A stretch of 64,000 bases of DNA, taken from positions 911,023 through 975,022 of the forward strand of contig NC_011138.3 of NCBI RefSeq assembly GCF_000020585.3, in the 5' to 3' direction. Below the pieces are notes generated by a model that searched no databases, was not told where the DNA came from, and saw nothing but the letters and a program-made list of their open reading frames with translations. This DNA is from Alteromonas mediterranea DE. Lineage in GTDB: Bacteria > Pseudomonadota > Gammaproteobacteria > Enterobacterales > Alteromonadaceae. The translations under genes were made by a program, and so were the position numbers. Below, one piece after another: positions 47,080 to 57,500 of the stretch; the first letter of the stretch is position 1; every line of letters begins with the position of its first letter.

Positions 47080-47508
47080 ATGCATAAGCTTCAACAAGTG
47101 GTTTATACCGGTACTGCAACCGCAACGGGTGGCCGTGAAGGAACGGCCAAATCAAGCGATGGTAAGCTAGACCTTGACCTGTCTACACCCAAAGAGCTGG
47201 GAGGCGCAGGTGGTGAAGGTACTAACCCCGAACAGATGTTTGCAGCAGGTTATTCAGCGTGTTTTATTGGCGCGCTTAAACACGTGGCTGCATCGCAAAA
47301 AATAAAGTTAGCTGACGACATAAGTGTTACCGGTGATGTATCAATTGGCCCCATTGATCAAGGCTTCGCCATTGCGGTAAAGCTGACGGTAGATTTAGGG
47401 GATATGGATAAAACCCAAGCGCAAAGTTTGGTAGATACTGCGCATCAGGTATGCCCATATTCAAACGCAACCCGCGGTAATATTGAAGTAGATATCAATC
47501 TAGCCTAA
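47080..47508 (+). CDS. ohr: Ohr, organic hydroperoxide resistance protein
   Basis: Thiol peroxidase of the OsmC/Ohr fold that reduces lipid and organic hydroperoxides. The 142 residues contain both catalytic cysteines, Cys61 (GYSACFIGAL) and Cys125 (QVCPYSNATRGN). The frame opens earlier, but ATG 47080 with AGGAG ahead and a standard Ohr N-terminus is the start; the upstream part would overlap the operator. Confidence 0.95.
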   Translation: MHKLQQVVYTGTATATGGREGTAKSSDGKLDLDLSTPKELGGAGGEGTNPEQMFAAGYSACFIGALKHVAASQKIKLADDISVTGDVSIGPIDQGFAIAVKLTVDLGDMDKTQAQSLVDTAHQVCPYSNATRGNIEVDINLA

Positions 47509-47533
47509 TTATGCCGCTACGGGTTCAGTAATC

Positions 47534-47557
47534 ACGCCCGTTACAGCGGGCGTATTC
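47534..47557 (+). terminator. Terminator-like hairpin after ohr
   Basis: ACGCCCG (47534-47540) and CGGGCGT (47547-47553) pair around TTACAG; the following ATTCATTT is only moderately T-rich. Confidence 0.55.
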
Positions 47558-47761
47558 ATTTACGTAGATTGCTTACACCCTTTGAAATCGCCACGCCAGT
47601 TCTTATAGCTACGTTTGTAATTGATTTAGTTCGAACGCCAGTATCCACGCTACTGTGTTCTAAATTCAGCGCATTGAAAAGGCAGCGCTTCGAATTAGAG
47701 TCGCCAGTCATATTACAGCTTGATACACTGAAACGGTATCAACCATTCTTTAGGAAGTTAT

Positions 47762-49693
47762 ATGAAAAAATACGGAGTACTGGCTACATTCGTATGCGCG
47801 CCTGTGTTGTTCGCGTGCAGTGATAACAGCAGTGTAGACACAGCGAAAACAGATAAAGAGCAGGCCGTCAATGAAAGCGCGGTCTTGAATGTCGAAGCAG
47901 AAAAACGCGACGATGCTACCATTGCGTCTGGCGTAGACTATCATTCGTTTGCGAACCCTAATGAAGTTCGGGTTACGCACTTAAGCCTAGACCTCACCGC
48001 AAATTTCGAGACCAAACAGCTCGTTGGCGATGTAACACTTGATGTAAAGCGCGCAAAGCCTGAAAACAATACGTTGGTATTGGATACACGCGCTCTAGAC
48101 ATCGACAGTGTCACTGTTAATGGTGAAAGCGTTCCCTTTGAAATAGGCAAGACCGATCCTGATTTAGGTACGCCTCTTACCATTACGTTACCTAGCGCTG
48201 CGAATTCAGTAACCGTAGCCTATTCCACATCACCTGACGCCTCTGGCGTGCAGTGGTTAACGCCAGCACAAACGGCAGGTAAACAGCATCCGTTTCTATT
48301 TACACAAGCCCAAGCGGTTCACGCACGAAGCTTTATTCCCCTTCAAGATTCACCACAGGTGCGCGTGACCTATGACGCGATCATAAAAACACCTGAAGCT
48401 CTGTTGGCGGTAATGAGCGCGTCGAACGACCCTACAACAAAGCGCGACGGCGAATATGAGTTCACCATGCCACAGCCTATTCCGTCGTATCTTATTGCGT
48501 TGGCAATCGGTGATCTGAAGTTTAAAGCCATGGGTGAACGTACTGGTGTGTATGCAGAGCCAGCACTTCTTGAAAGCGCAGCGAAAGAGTTTGAAGACAC
48601 TGAAGCGATGCTTGAAGTAACAGAAGAAACCTATGGTCCCTACCAGTGGGATCGTTATGACCTGCTTATTCTACCGCCGTCGTTCCCGTTTGGTGGCATG
48701 GAAAACCCTCGCTTGTCGTTTATCACACCAACGGTTATTGCCGGTGATAAGAGCTTGGTTTCATTGATTGCCCACGAACTTGCACACAGCTGGTCGGGCA
48801 ACACCGTAACTAACGCAACGTGGCGCGATCTGTGGTTAAACGAGGGGTTCACCACTTATTTAACTTACAGAATTATGGAAATGATCTATGGTCATGATCG
48901 TTTTAAAAAAGAAGCAGTGCTAGGTTATCAAGACTTAGAGAACGATATTGCAGCGTTAGATGAAAACGACGAGATCTTAGCTATCGACCTTCGTGGCCGC
49001 AACCCAGACGATGTTTTCTCGAATATTCCCTATGAAAAAGGCGCACTATTTTTACGTGAAATTGAGCAAAAAATAGGTCGCGAAAACTTTGACGCGTTTT
49101 TAATGCAGTACTTTAAAGACTTTGCTTTTAAGAGCATAACCACCGACACATTTATCGCTTATTTAGATGAAACTCTATTGAAGCAATACCCAGATAAACT
49201 CGATGCTAAGCGCATAAATACTTGGATTTTCGAACCGGGTCTTCCGGAAGATGCACCTCAGCCAGAATCTGATGCTTTCACCAAAATCGATGATACACGC
49301 ACGGCATGGCTTTCAGGTGATGTAAACGCGGCGGATATAGAAACGGCACAATGGACGGTACACGAGTGGTTATACTTCCTGAACAATATGCCTGAAACAT
49401 TGACTGAGCCACAGCTTGCTGAATTGGACAAGGCATTTTCGTTAACGTCAACAAAGAACAACGAAATTGCTCATAGCTGGCTGATGATCGCGGTAGAAAA
49501 TAACTACCAACCTGCTTTTGATCGTTTGTACACCTATCTAGTGTCGATAGGACGCAATAAACTGGTTAAGCCGCTGTATCGTGAGCTATCAAAAACGCCC
49601 GACGGCAAGGCGTTTGCGAAGCGCGCCTTTGAAGAAGCGAAACCGGGCTATCACCCGCTCACCGTTAGAGCCAATGAGGGATACGTAAACTAA
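47762..49693 (+). CDS. M1-family zinc aminopeptidase lipoprotein (LTA4 hydrolase-like)
   Basis: A 643-residue peptidase with a lipoprotein signal (lipobox LFAC, Cys19). The zinc site is H338-E-L-A-H342 with Glu361 eighteen residues on, and GGMENPRLSF is the substrate-binding GGMENP motif of leukotriene A4 hydrolase-like aminopeptidases. A C-terminal helical domain (about 500-643) completes that architecture. It likely trims peptides in the periplasm. Monocistronic, with a terminator downstream. Confidence 0.94.
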   Translation: MKKYGVLATFVCAPVLFACSDNSSVDTAKTDKEQAVNESAVLNVEAEKRDDATIASGVDYHSFANPNEVRVTHLSLDLTANFETKQLVGDVTLDVKRAKPENNTLVLDTRALDIDSVTVNGESVPFEIGKTDPDLGTPLTITLPSAANSVTVAYSTSPDASGVQWLTPAQTAGKQHPFLFTQAQAVHARSFIPLQDSPQVRVTYDAIIKTPEALLAVMSASNDPTTKRDGEYEFTMPQPIPSYLIALAIGDLKFKAMGERTGVYAEPALLESAAKEFEDTEAMLEVTEETYGPYQWDRYDLLILPPSFPFGGMENPRLSFITPTVIAGDKSLVSLIAHELAHSWSGNTVTNATWRDLWLNEGFTTYLTYRIMEMIYGHDRFKKEAVLGYQDLENDIAALDENDEILAIDLRGRNPDDVFSNIPYEKGALFLREIEQKIGRENFDAFLMQYFKDFAFKSITTDTFIAYLDETLLKQYPDKLDAKRINTWIFEPGLPEDAPQPESDAFTKIDDTRTAWLSGDVNAADIETAQWTVHEWLYFLNNMPETLTEPQLAELDKAFSLTSTKNNEIAHSWLMIAVENNYQPAFDRLYTYLVSIGRNKLVKPLYRELSKTPDGKAFAKRAFEEAKPGYHPLTVRANEGYVN

Positions 49694-49730
49694 TCCTCAG
49701 CGCTTGAATATATCGATGGCTTTGCCACAC

Positions 49731-49762
49731 AAAAAAGCAGCGCATTCGGCGCTGCTTTTTTT
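49731..49762 (+). terminator. Rho-independent terminator after the M1 peptidase gene
   Basis: AAAAAGCAGCGC and GCGCTGCTTTTT form a 12-bp stem with a short loop, ending in a run of seven T. Confidence 0.9.
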
Positions 49763-49963
49763 ATCTCTCGTTTTTTTAATTCCCTATAACACGTTGGTGA
49801 CCTTTAAGCCTTTACATCGAAAAAATTTGAACGATTGTTCAAAAAGGCGATCTGAACGTTAGGTTTAACGTATTAAGTTTACCTAGTGTAGTTCTAGTAC
49901 GGCAAAACAAGCGACCTGCTTGCCGTGCGTTGAAGGATTCAGATTAATTGTTAAGGAGTCTCT

Positions 49964-50500
49964 ATGTATACACAAAAAATGCACCCAGCCGCCACTTTTC
50001 CTGAAGTTAGCGTTACATTATCAACTGGTGAAACGGTATCGTTGACTAACAAAGAAGAGGGATGCGACTGGAAAATGGTCGTCGTTTTTCGCGGCAAGCA
50101 TTGCCCGATCTGTACTAAATACTTAAATAAACTCGAAGACTTCACTGGCCGCCTTCGTGAAATGAATATTGATGTAGTTGCAGTAAGCGGCGATAGCAAA
50201 GCACAGCTTGACGAACATCTTGATGAGCTATCCATAAACTTCCCTATTGCATGTGGTTTATCACAAAGTGATATGGAAAAGCTTGGCTTATACATTTCTG
50301 AACCACGCTCAGAAAAAGAAACCGATCATAACTTCGCTGAACCCGCGTTATTTGTGCTTAACAGTGACAACGAAATTCATATTGCTGAAATTGCCAACGC
50401 GCCTTTTGTTCGTCCGGATTTGGAACAGTTGGTGTCGGGCTTAGAGTTTATTCGTAACCCCGATAACAATTATCCTATTCGCGGCACGCTTAAAAGCTAA
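49964..50500 (+). CDS. AhpC/TSA-family thiol-redox protein
   Basis: A 178-residue cytoplasmic protein of the peroxiredoxin-like AhpC/TSA family. The active-site strand reads VVVFRGKHCPICTKYLNKLE with Cys47 and Cys50, a CPIC motif in place of the usual PxxxTxxC of peroxiredoxins, so disulfide reductase activity is as likely as peroxidase. AAGGAG lies upstream of ATG. Function is unproven. Confidence 0.8.
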   Translation: MYTQKMHPAATFPEVSVTLSTGETVSLTNKEEGCDWKMVVVFRGKHCPICTKYLNKLEDFTGRLREMNIDVVAVSGDSKAQLDEHLDELSINFPIACGLSQSDMEKLGLYISEPRSEKETDHNFAEPALFVLNSDNEIHIAEIANAPFVRPDLEQLVSGLEFIRNPDNNYPIRGTLKS

Positions 50501-50622
50501 TTTTTGATGTTTTAACAGCGGTAGGTGGGATTCACCTGGCGCTGTTTCCAGTGCCTGTGGTTTTACCGAGGTCTTTCTCAGGCTTTTAGTGAGTGCCCCT
50601 ATGGACAAAGAAGTAAACTGAA

Positions 50623-51225
50623 CTATATCTCGCACTCATTAATGGAAAATGCAATTGCAGCCAGTTGCTGTTTGAAATTATCTACTGCGTTTTCGGGAAG
50701 TTTAACCGCCATCAACACACTGCTAGTGTAATCGCACGAACCAATTTCTCCCTGTGCTTGCTCAGCTAAATGTCGTACAAACTGCTCGTGTTTGAAATCA
50801 ATATCAACGTTGAGCGTTTCTAAACGAACTTCTTGTCTTACTTCTAGTGCGTCAATTGCTTGCTGAGCTGCTGCCGAATAGGCACGAACCAATCCTCCTG
50901 CGCCAAGCTTAATTCCGCCAAAGTAGCGCGTAACAATTACCATGATATCGCCAATATCTTTGTGCTGAAGCACATTTAGAATAGGCTTGCCTGCTGTACC
51001 GCTAGGCTCACCGTCATCTGCCATGGCTGCACTCGTTGGCGAGCTAGGATTTCCAAAAACATAAGCCCAGCAGTGGTGGCGAGCATCAGGGTATTGTTGT
51101 TTAACGCTGTCTAAAAGCGCCATTGCACTTTCACGAGAGTTGGCAAAGCCGGCACAAGCAATGAATTTGCTTTTTTTAATTTCGTACAGGGTTTCAACCT
51201 GTTTGGCGGGAACGGGATAAGTCAT
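50623..51225 (-). CDS. yigZ: YigZ/IMPACT family protein
   Basis: A 200-residue protein with the IMPACT (UPF0029) N-terminal domain: KKSKFIACAGFANSRESAMALL, HHCWAYVFG and DDGEPSGTAGKPIL followed by VTRYFGGIKLGAGGLVRAY, all highly conserved. A small C-terminal domain follows (about 135-195). Role unclear; translation-related in eukaryotes. ATG 51225 is preferred over the TTG six codons upstream. Confidence 0.92.
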   Translation of the reverse strand: MTYPVPAKQVETLYEIKKSKFIACAGFANSRESAMALLDSVKQQYPDARHHCWAYVFGNPSSPTSAAMADDGEPSGTAGKPILNVLQHKDIGDIMVIVTRYFGGIKLGAGGLVRAYSAAAQQAIDALEVRQEVRLETLNVDIDFKHEQFVRHLAEQAQGEIGSCDYTSSVLMAVKLPENAVDNFKQQLAAIAFSINECEI

Positions 51226-51465
51226 TAGCGCATTGTAAGCCAAGACAATAATAAGGTAAACGCGCTACGTGTTAACTAACAGAGGGCCGGTGATTATCAA
51301 CAGCCCCTCGTTCGCTGTTTGCTTAACGGAGAGTACCTGAAATCGTTTCCGATACATTAAGCATTATCCATTGGGCTTAATTCTGTGAAGAGTAGTTGTT
51401 TTTTACTTGTACTACGGTAACTATTTACACCGTACAGAATGCAAAAAAACTTATAAGACTACTTC

Positions 51466-52758
51466 ATGCCACTAGAACGATTTATTCCTTTTCGCAAGCG
51501 CGACGTCGCCACTTTGTGTGAAAATTTGCTTGCACGTGACACTACAAACTTTCGTATTTTCTCAACCTTGCTGGTGAATCGTATTCACTACCAGTACCAC
51601 GAGCAACTAGAAGCGTTAAAAAATAGCTACAGTTATTTTGACCCAAATAAGGACACACGAGAATTGCAGCCTGCGGATGAAAGGTTGCGAAAGCAGAACC
51701 AAAAAGCGTTTTCTAAGGGATTTGCTAGTCTCCTTGATGCGGCCAATTTCGAGAAAGTCACAGACGAAGATTTAGCCGCTGCGCTTAGTGAAGAATCGCT
51801 ATTTAAAGTGCGTCTTGCGGTTTGCTTTGACGATTTTGACGACGTGGTTTTTTATCGACGGGGCGAGTCGGTGAAAACTGAAACCGTGCGTACTTTTTTC
51901 GGTTTGAGGAAAAAAGAGGTGTCGTTCACTAACTACGACAAAGTAGCCGTGTATATTACCTTTAAAGATGAAGCCTATTTTAAAGAAAAAGGGCAGAAGG
52001 TGTTAACGTTTAAACCTGGCTCAACCATAGTTAAGCTTTTTCAAAACGTACCTAAAGCCGATCTCGAAATGCTGTTTCCCAATAGCGAAGTGAAGATGCG
52101 GCCGCTAGATAAGTTAATCATTAGCGCATCGGCTGCAATAGGCGGCACGGTTGTCTTAGTGACTAAGTTAGGTGCTTCATTACTACTTGTGGCGTCGTTT
52201 ATCGCATTTTGGCTAGGCTTTAAAGATGACGAAGTGGAGTTAACGAAGCAAAGTTTAATTACTTTTGGTATTGGCATGGGGGTATTTGGTAGCTTTATCT
52301 TCAAGGAATGGACAAAGTTTAAAAACAGAAAAATTCGGTTTATGAAGGCCCTTTCCGACAACCTGTATTTCAAAAATTTAGACAATAACGCAGGTGTGTT
52401 TCACACGTTAATCGATGCAGCAGAGGAAGAGGATTGCAAAGAAGCCTTGTTGGCTTATACATTTTTGCTTAAATGTAGAGAAGTGTCTGTAGAAGGTGGT
52501 GCTGCATTCTGCGCGGTGCGTGCAGAGCGGGAGATTGCCGCAGGTGGAATGACATTAGCAACGCTAGATAGTGCAATAGAAACCTACTTTTTAGAAGAAC
52601 ACAACTGTGCGCTCGATTTCGACGTTACCGATGCCATTGATAAACTGGTGGCTATGGATCTGGTTGAGCAAAACGGTGATATTTTTGCAGCACGAGCGCT
52701 CAACGATGCCGTGAAGATACTCGATGATTACTGGGACAATATTTATCAACCGGTGTGA
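51466..52758 (+). CDS. DUF3754 (TMEM143-like) membrane protein
   Basis: A 430-residue protein that opens PLERFIPFRKRDV, followed by a soluble N-terminal region, two adjacent membrane helices (about 220-262 and 268-283) and a soluble C-terminal domain. The FIPFRKRDV start and the VYITFKDEAYFKEKG segment are what I recognise as DUF3754, related to mitochondrial TMEM143. No function is established. Monocistronic. Confidence 0.75.
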   Translation: MPLERFIPFRKRDVATLCENLLARDTTNFRIFSTLLVNRIHYQYHEQLEALKNSYSYFDPNKDTRELQPADERLRKQNQKAFSKGFASLLDAANFEKVTDEDLAAALSEESLFKVRLAVCFDDFDDVVFYRRGESVKTETVRTFFGLRKKEVSFTNYDKVAVYITFKDEAYFKEKGQKVLTFKPGSTIVKLFQNVPKADLEMLFPNSEVKMRPLDKLIISASAAIGGTVVLVTKLGASLLLVASFIAFWLGFKDDEVELTKQSLITFGIGMGVFGSFIFKEWTKFKNRKIRFMKALSDNLYFKNLDNNAGVFHTLIDAAEEEDCKEALLAYTFLLKCREVSVEGGAAFCAVRAEREIAAGGMTLATLDSAIETYFLEEHNCALDFDVTDAIDKLVAMDLVEQNGDIFAARALNDAVKILDDYWDNIYQPV

Positions 52759-53023
52759 ACGGTTTTATTTGGCTACTGCGATAAATTAGATGTCAGTCAC
52801 CTACGCTTTTAGACACCACACGTTTAATAAAGCCAGCGGTGCCCTTTGCTTTCTATCCGTACTCCTAGTCATGTGCCCTTAATACAAACCATTGTCATAA
52901 AACCACAAAATCTCTATAGTTGCTGTACGGTGCGTTGACCAACATCGACACACCATGGCAAAAGCCGCATTGCGCCGAATGCGTTTCTCTATCTCCAATG
53001 CAACAAGCCTGGTTCACTTCTAC

Positions 53024-54502
53024 ATGAAAATATTGCATACATCTGACTGGCATTTAGGTCAGAGTTTTTTTACGAAAAGTCGCAAAAAAGAACATGCCGC
53101 TTTCCTTAAATGGCTTCTCCAACAAGTAGAAGCGCATCAAATAGATGCGATTATTGTCGCGGGCGATGTGTTTGACACTGGCACGCCGCCAAGCTATGCC
53201 CGAGAGCTATACCATGCGTTTATCGGTGAATTACAAGGCATGCAGTGTACGCTAGTGGTGCTGGGGGGAAATCACGACTCGGTGTCGGTACTAAATGAAA
53301 GCAAGGCGCTACTGAAATATTTAAATAGTCATGTGATAGCCAGTACATATGGAGAAATAAGTGAACAGGTGATTGCGCTTAAAAACCGCAAGGGTCAGCC
53401 CAGTGCCGTGCTTTGTGCTGTGCCATTTATTCGCCCTCGTGATGTATTGGTAAGTGAGTCAGGGCAAAGCGCAACTGACAAGCGCCAAGCGCTGGGCAAT
53501 GCAATAAAACAGCACTATGCGTCGCTTTATAGTGAAGCCCTAACACTACGCAATACATTGGGGAATAATCGATTAGAAGAGGGCATTGATCATAGCGCTG
53601 CTATTCCCATTATCGCCACGGGGCATTTAACCGCCTTGGGTGTAAGTCAGTCTGAAAGTGTGCGTGATATCTACATTGGCACCCTTGAAGGCTTTGACGC
53701 CAAAGGTTTTCCGCCAGCCGACTATATCGCATTAGGCCACATCCATAGACCCCAAAAGGTAGCGAAAGCCGAACACATTCGCTATTCAGGCTCGCCTATA
53801 CCGCTAAGCTTTGATGAATTAACTTCTCAAAAACAAATCGTGCTGGTGGAGTTTGATGGGGTAAGTACGACACCCAATATCTCAACCCTTCCAGTACCTC
53901 GTTTTCAAGCCATGGAAGTAATAAAAGGGGACTTAAAAGCGATTGAGGCGATGATTAATGAAAGCGAAGCCATAGCCTATGCTTCCCTAGCAAACGAAGA
54001 CCAAAACGCCAGTTCAGAACCTCTCGCTAGCCATGAAGCTTCTAGTTCTAACGAAAAACCTTTTGGCTCAAAAGACCCCGTGTGGTTGTGTATTGAGGTT
54101 GAAACCGAAGACTATCTGACTGATTTACAGCAGCGAATTCAGGGCTTATTAGAAGGTAAAAACGCTGAAATTCTTCAGCTAAAACGCATGCGTAAGCGCA
54201 CGGTGAAAAGCCTGAGCGAAAAGCAAAATATTCAGCTTAGCGAGCTGTCAGTGAACGAGGTTTTTGAAGCGCGCTTAGCGCTAGAGTCGTTGGATGAGGA
54301 ACCTAATGAAACGTCCAACGAGGCTTCAGAACTGCCGCAGAAAAATACTGAGCCGTCACGTATTAAGCGTATTAAACATTTGTTTGCCGAAGCCGTAGCG
54401 CTAGTGCATACCAATAAAGAAGACTTAGAAAACAGCGAAGGGCTAGTACAATCAAAGCCTGCAAGCGAATCTGAACCAAACAAAGAAACGCGGGGCGATT
54501 GA
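53024..54502 (+). CDS. sbcD: SbcD, nuclease subunit of SbcCD
   Basis: Mn-dependent nuclease of the Mre11 family; with SbcC it opens hairpins and trims protein-blocked DNA ends. The phosphoesterase motifs are DWHLGQ, GDVFDTGTPP, GGNHDS and ALGHIHRPQ. The ATG at 53024 gives the canonical MKILHTSDWHLGQ; the frame is open 23 codons further back. The protein (493 residues) is about 90 longer than in Escherichia coli, owing to Ser/Glu/Asn-rich acidic inserts at about 325-355 and 425-493. It ends 2 nt before sbcC. Confidence 0.95.
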   Translation: MKILHTSDWHLGQSFFTKSRKKEHAAFLKWLLQQVEAHQIDAIIVAGDVFDTGTPPSYARELYHAFIGELQGMQCTLVVLGGNHDSVSVLNESKALLKYLNSHVIASTYGEISEQVIALKNRKGQPSAVLCAVPFIRPRDVLVSESGQSATDKRQALGNAIKQHYASLYSEALTLRNTLGNNRLEEGIDHSAAIPIIATGHLTALGVSQSESVRDIYIGTLEGFDAKGFPPADYIALGHIHRPQKVAKAEHIRYSGSPIPLSFDELTSQKQIVLVEFDGVSTTPNISTLPVPRFQAMEVIKGDLKAIEAMINESEAIAYASLANEDQNASSEPLASHEASSSNEKPFGSKDPVWLCIEVETEDYLTDLQQRIQGLLEGKNAEILQLKRMRKRTVKSLSEKQNIQLSELSVNEVFEARLALESLDEEPNETSNEASELPQKNTEPSRIKRIKHLFAEAVALVHTNKEDLENSEGLVQSKPASESEPNKETRGD

Positions 54503-54504
54503 AA

Positions 54505-57500
54505 ATGAGAATATTGACCTTACGCCTTAAAAATTTAAATGCCCTTAAAGGGGAGTGGAAGATAGATTTCACTCAGTCACCCTTTATCGACAACGGCTTG
54601 TTTGCCATTACTGGCCCAACCGGTGCGGGTAAAACCACCCTGCTCGATGCAATATGTTTAGCTTTATATCACCAAACGCCTCGACTTGGGCCTATATCAA
54701 CGTCGAACAACGACATTATGACTCGCGGTACAGCGGAGTGTTTGGCGGAAGTTGAGTTTGATATTAAGGGTAAAGCGTACCGTGCGTTTTGGAGCATGCG
54801 CCGCGCCAGAGGAAAAGTTGACGGTAATCTGCAAAGTGCCGATGTTGAGCTGGCTGAAGTTGAAAGTGGCGATGTGCTAGCAACCCAAGTTCGCCCTAAA
54901 AATGAAGAGATAGAAAAGCTCACTGGTCTGAACTTTGCGCGCTTCACAAAATCTATGATGTTGTCGCAGGGCGACTTTGCTGCCTTTCTAAATGCCAATG
55001 AAGGCGACAGGGCTGAGTTACTTGAAGAACTAACTGGTACTGAAATCTATGGGCAAATATCACAAGCAGTACATCAGCAATTTAGCGAGGCTAAACAAAA
55101 GAAAAAAGAATTCGCGATAAAGCTTGAAGGGGTAACGTTACTTAGCAATGAGCAAATTACCCAGTTGGAAGAAGATCAAGACGGTATTAATGGTCAAGTT
55201 GCGGCGTTTAACCAAACACTTACTGAACTACAACAGCAACAGCAATGGCAACAATCATTCAACACCAATGCACTCGCGCTTAAAGAGGCGAAAGAAGCAC
55301 AGCTTGCTGCGAATAATGCGATCGATGAGGCGAAACAAGAACTTAATGTGCTAACTCACAGTGAGCCCGCCGAAAAGCTTCGCCTCCCTTTTTTGCAGCG
55401 AAACGGGCTTCAGCAAGACCTATCAGGCTACAAAGAAAAGCTCAATGAAAAAGCGGCTCAGCTTCCCGAATTAAAAACGCAAAAAGAACAGCTTAGCTCG
55501 GAAGTGACCAATGCTGAACGAGCGCTACTTCAAACTAAGCAACAAAGCAGTGAACTTGAAAAGCGCATAAACGAGCAGGTCGTTCCGTTAGATAATAATA
55601 TAGCGCAGAGTACAGCCGCCCAACAAAAAGCAAATGACAGCGCTGCGCAGTTTACGCGCTCCATAAATGCGCTAACTAAAAAGCGTACAGAAATAGAAAA
55701 TGCGTCAGCCGATAACAAGAAAAAATTGGGTGAATTAGAAGCCTACCTAAATGAAAACCACTCACTCAGCAGTATGGCCGAGTTTATCAGCGGTTGGAGT
55801 GAAACTGCGCGGCATATTGAGAGCGAACAGAAGCAAATAGCGACACTTAAACAAAGCGCCCAAGAGCACCGCCACGCGCTTTCCTCAATTGATGAAGCTA
55901 TTACACAAACGAATCAGGCGCTGAAAACATTAACGCAAACTTTTGATAATGCAACCGCCAACGTCGCCACTTGTGAAGAGGCGTTAAATGCTGCGCTTTC
56001 TAACGCCGATAAAAATAGCGCAACCAGTAAAACAAGTCTTCAACAAGAGCGGGATACCAAGCTTCATCACTGGGACAACCTGATTCAGATAGGTCATATT
56101 CAACAGCAATATTTGGCACTAGAGCAAGACAAAGTATCGCTGAGTGCACAGAAGGAAGACTTATCGAAAAAACTAGCGCAGCAGCAATCTGACCGACAAG
56201 CCTTGGTTGACGCCTACAAACAAACACGCAGTAATTTAAAAGACATAGAGGCGCTGATCGCCCTAGATGCTGAAGTGGCACACCTGCGCGCCCAGCTAAA
56301 AAGTGGCGAGCCATGTCCGGTATGTGGAGCTAACGAGCACACTACGGCTAGCGTGGCGATTGATATACCTGAAACTGTACAAAAGCGTGACAGCTTAAAA
56401 GAGCAGTTAGATGATATTGAGCAACAAGGAGCACAGGCAAAAGAAAGCGTTACACACACTGAGTTAACCCTTACCCAGGTTAATAAGCAGCTAGACCAAA
56501 CAAACGCAAAACGCGATGCGTTGGTAGAAAAGTGGAAGCAGTTTTCAAGCGTACTTAGCGCTGATATATCTAGCTTTGAAAAAGTCGACATTAATACATC
56601 ACAAAGTGTCGCCCAATTTACCGAGCAGTTTAAAACCCGTCTTGATGACATTAGTGCCCAGTTAACGCGCATAGAGCAGTGTGAGCAAGCATTAAATACT
56701 GCAATGCAGAGTAAAAATGAGGCGCAACAAGCGTTGCAAGCCAAACAGTCAGATGTTGCCGTTAGCATGCAGCGGCGCGAAACATTGGAAAAGCAACTCA
56801 CCGAACGCAACGCAGAAGTAGAGAACAAAACTAAAGGGGTTAACGACAGCATTGCAACACTTCGTGAGACTATGACGGCGCACGGTGCTGAAGTTCACAA
56901 CCTGCCTATTGAAGGAATTGCTACGTGGTTAAATGAAGAAGCCGAAGCGCTCAAAACTTATAAACACAATCATCAACTGCACACCAACCTTAATGAAGAG
57001 CTACAAGAGGTGAGTCGTACCTTGCTTGTACTAAACCGTGATATTGAAAGTGCAGAAACACAGCTTAAAAGCGTATCTGAAGAACTCATGCAGCTAGATA
57101 GCACGCTGATAGAACTGCGCAAATCACGTATGGCGGTATTCCCTGAAGGTAATATTTCAGAAGTAAGGAGTAAAGCAAGCGCCGCCCAAGTACAGGCTGA
57201 GCAAAAATTGAGTGAATGCCAATCTCGCTTGCACCAAACGGATACTATTTTGTCTCGGTTAGAAGCAGAAATTGCCCAGCTTAATGAGCAAATACGCGAG
57301 AAAGAGCAGGCACTTACAGAGGCGACTGAGAACTTTAATCGCCAGCTAGCAAACAGCCCATTTGCCGATGAGCAAGCGTTTAGCAATGCGCTACTAGATG
57401 AAGAAACCCGTAATAAGTTGCTTGAGCTGCAAAAGCAATTAACGCAGCAAAAACAACAGGCTGACCTTAAACTAGAAAACGCGCTAGCGACACAGCAATC

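Noticed and set aside
47569..47823. 84-codon frame upstream of the M1 peptidase
   Set aside because: Overlaps the peptidase start and signal peptide in another frame, with no family match and no ribosome site.
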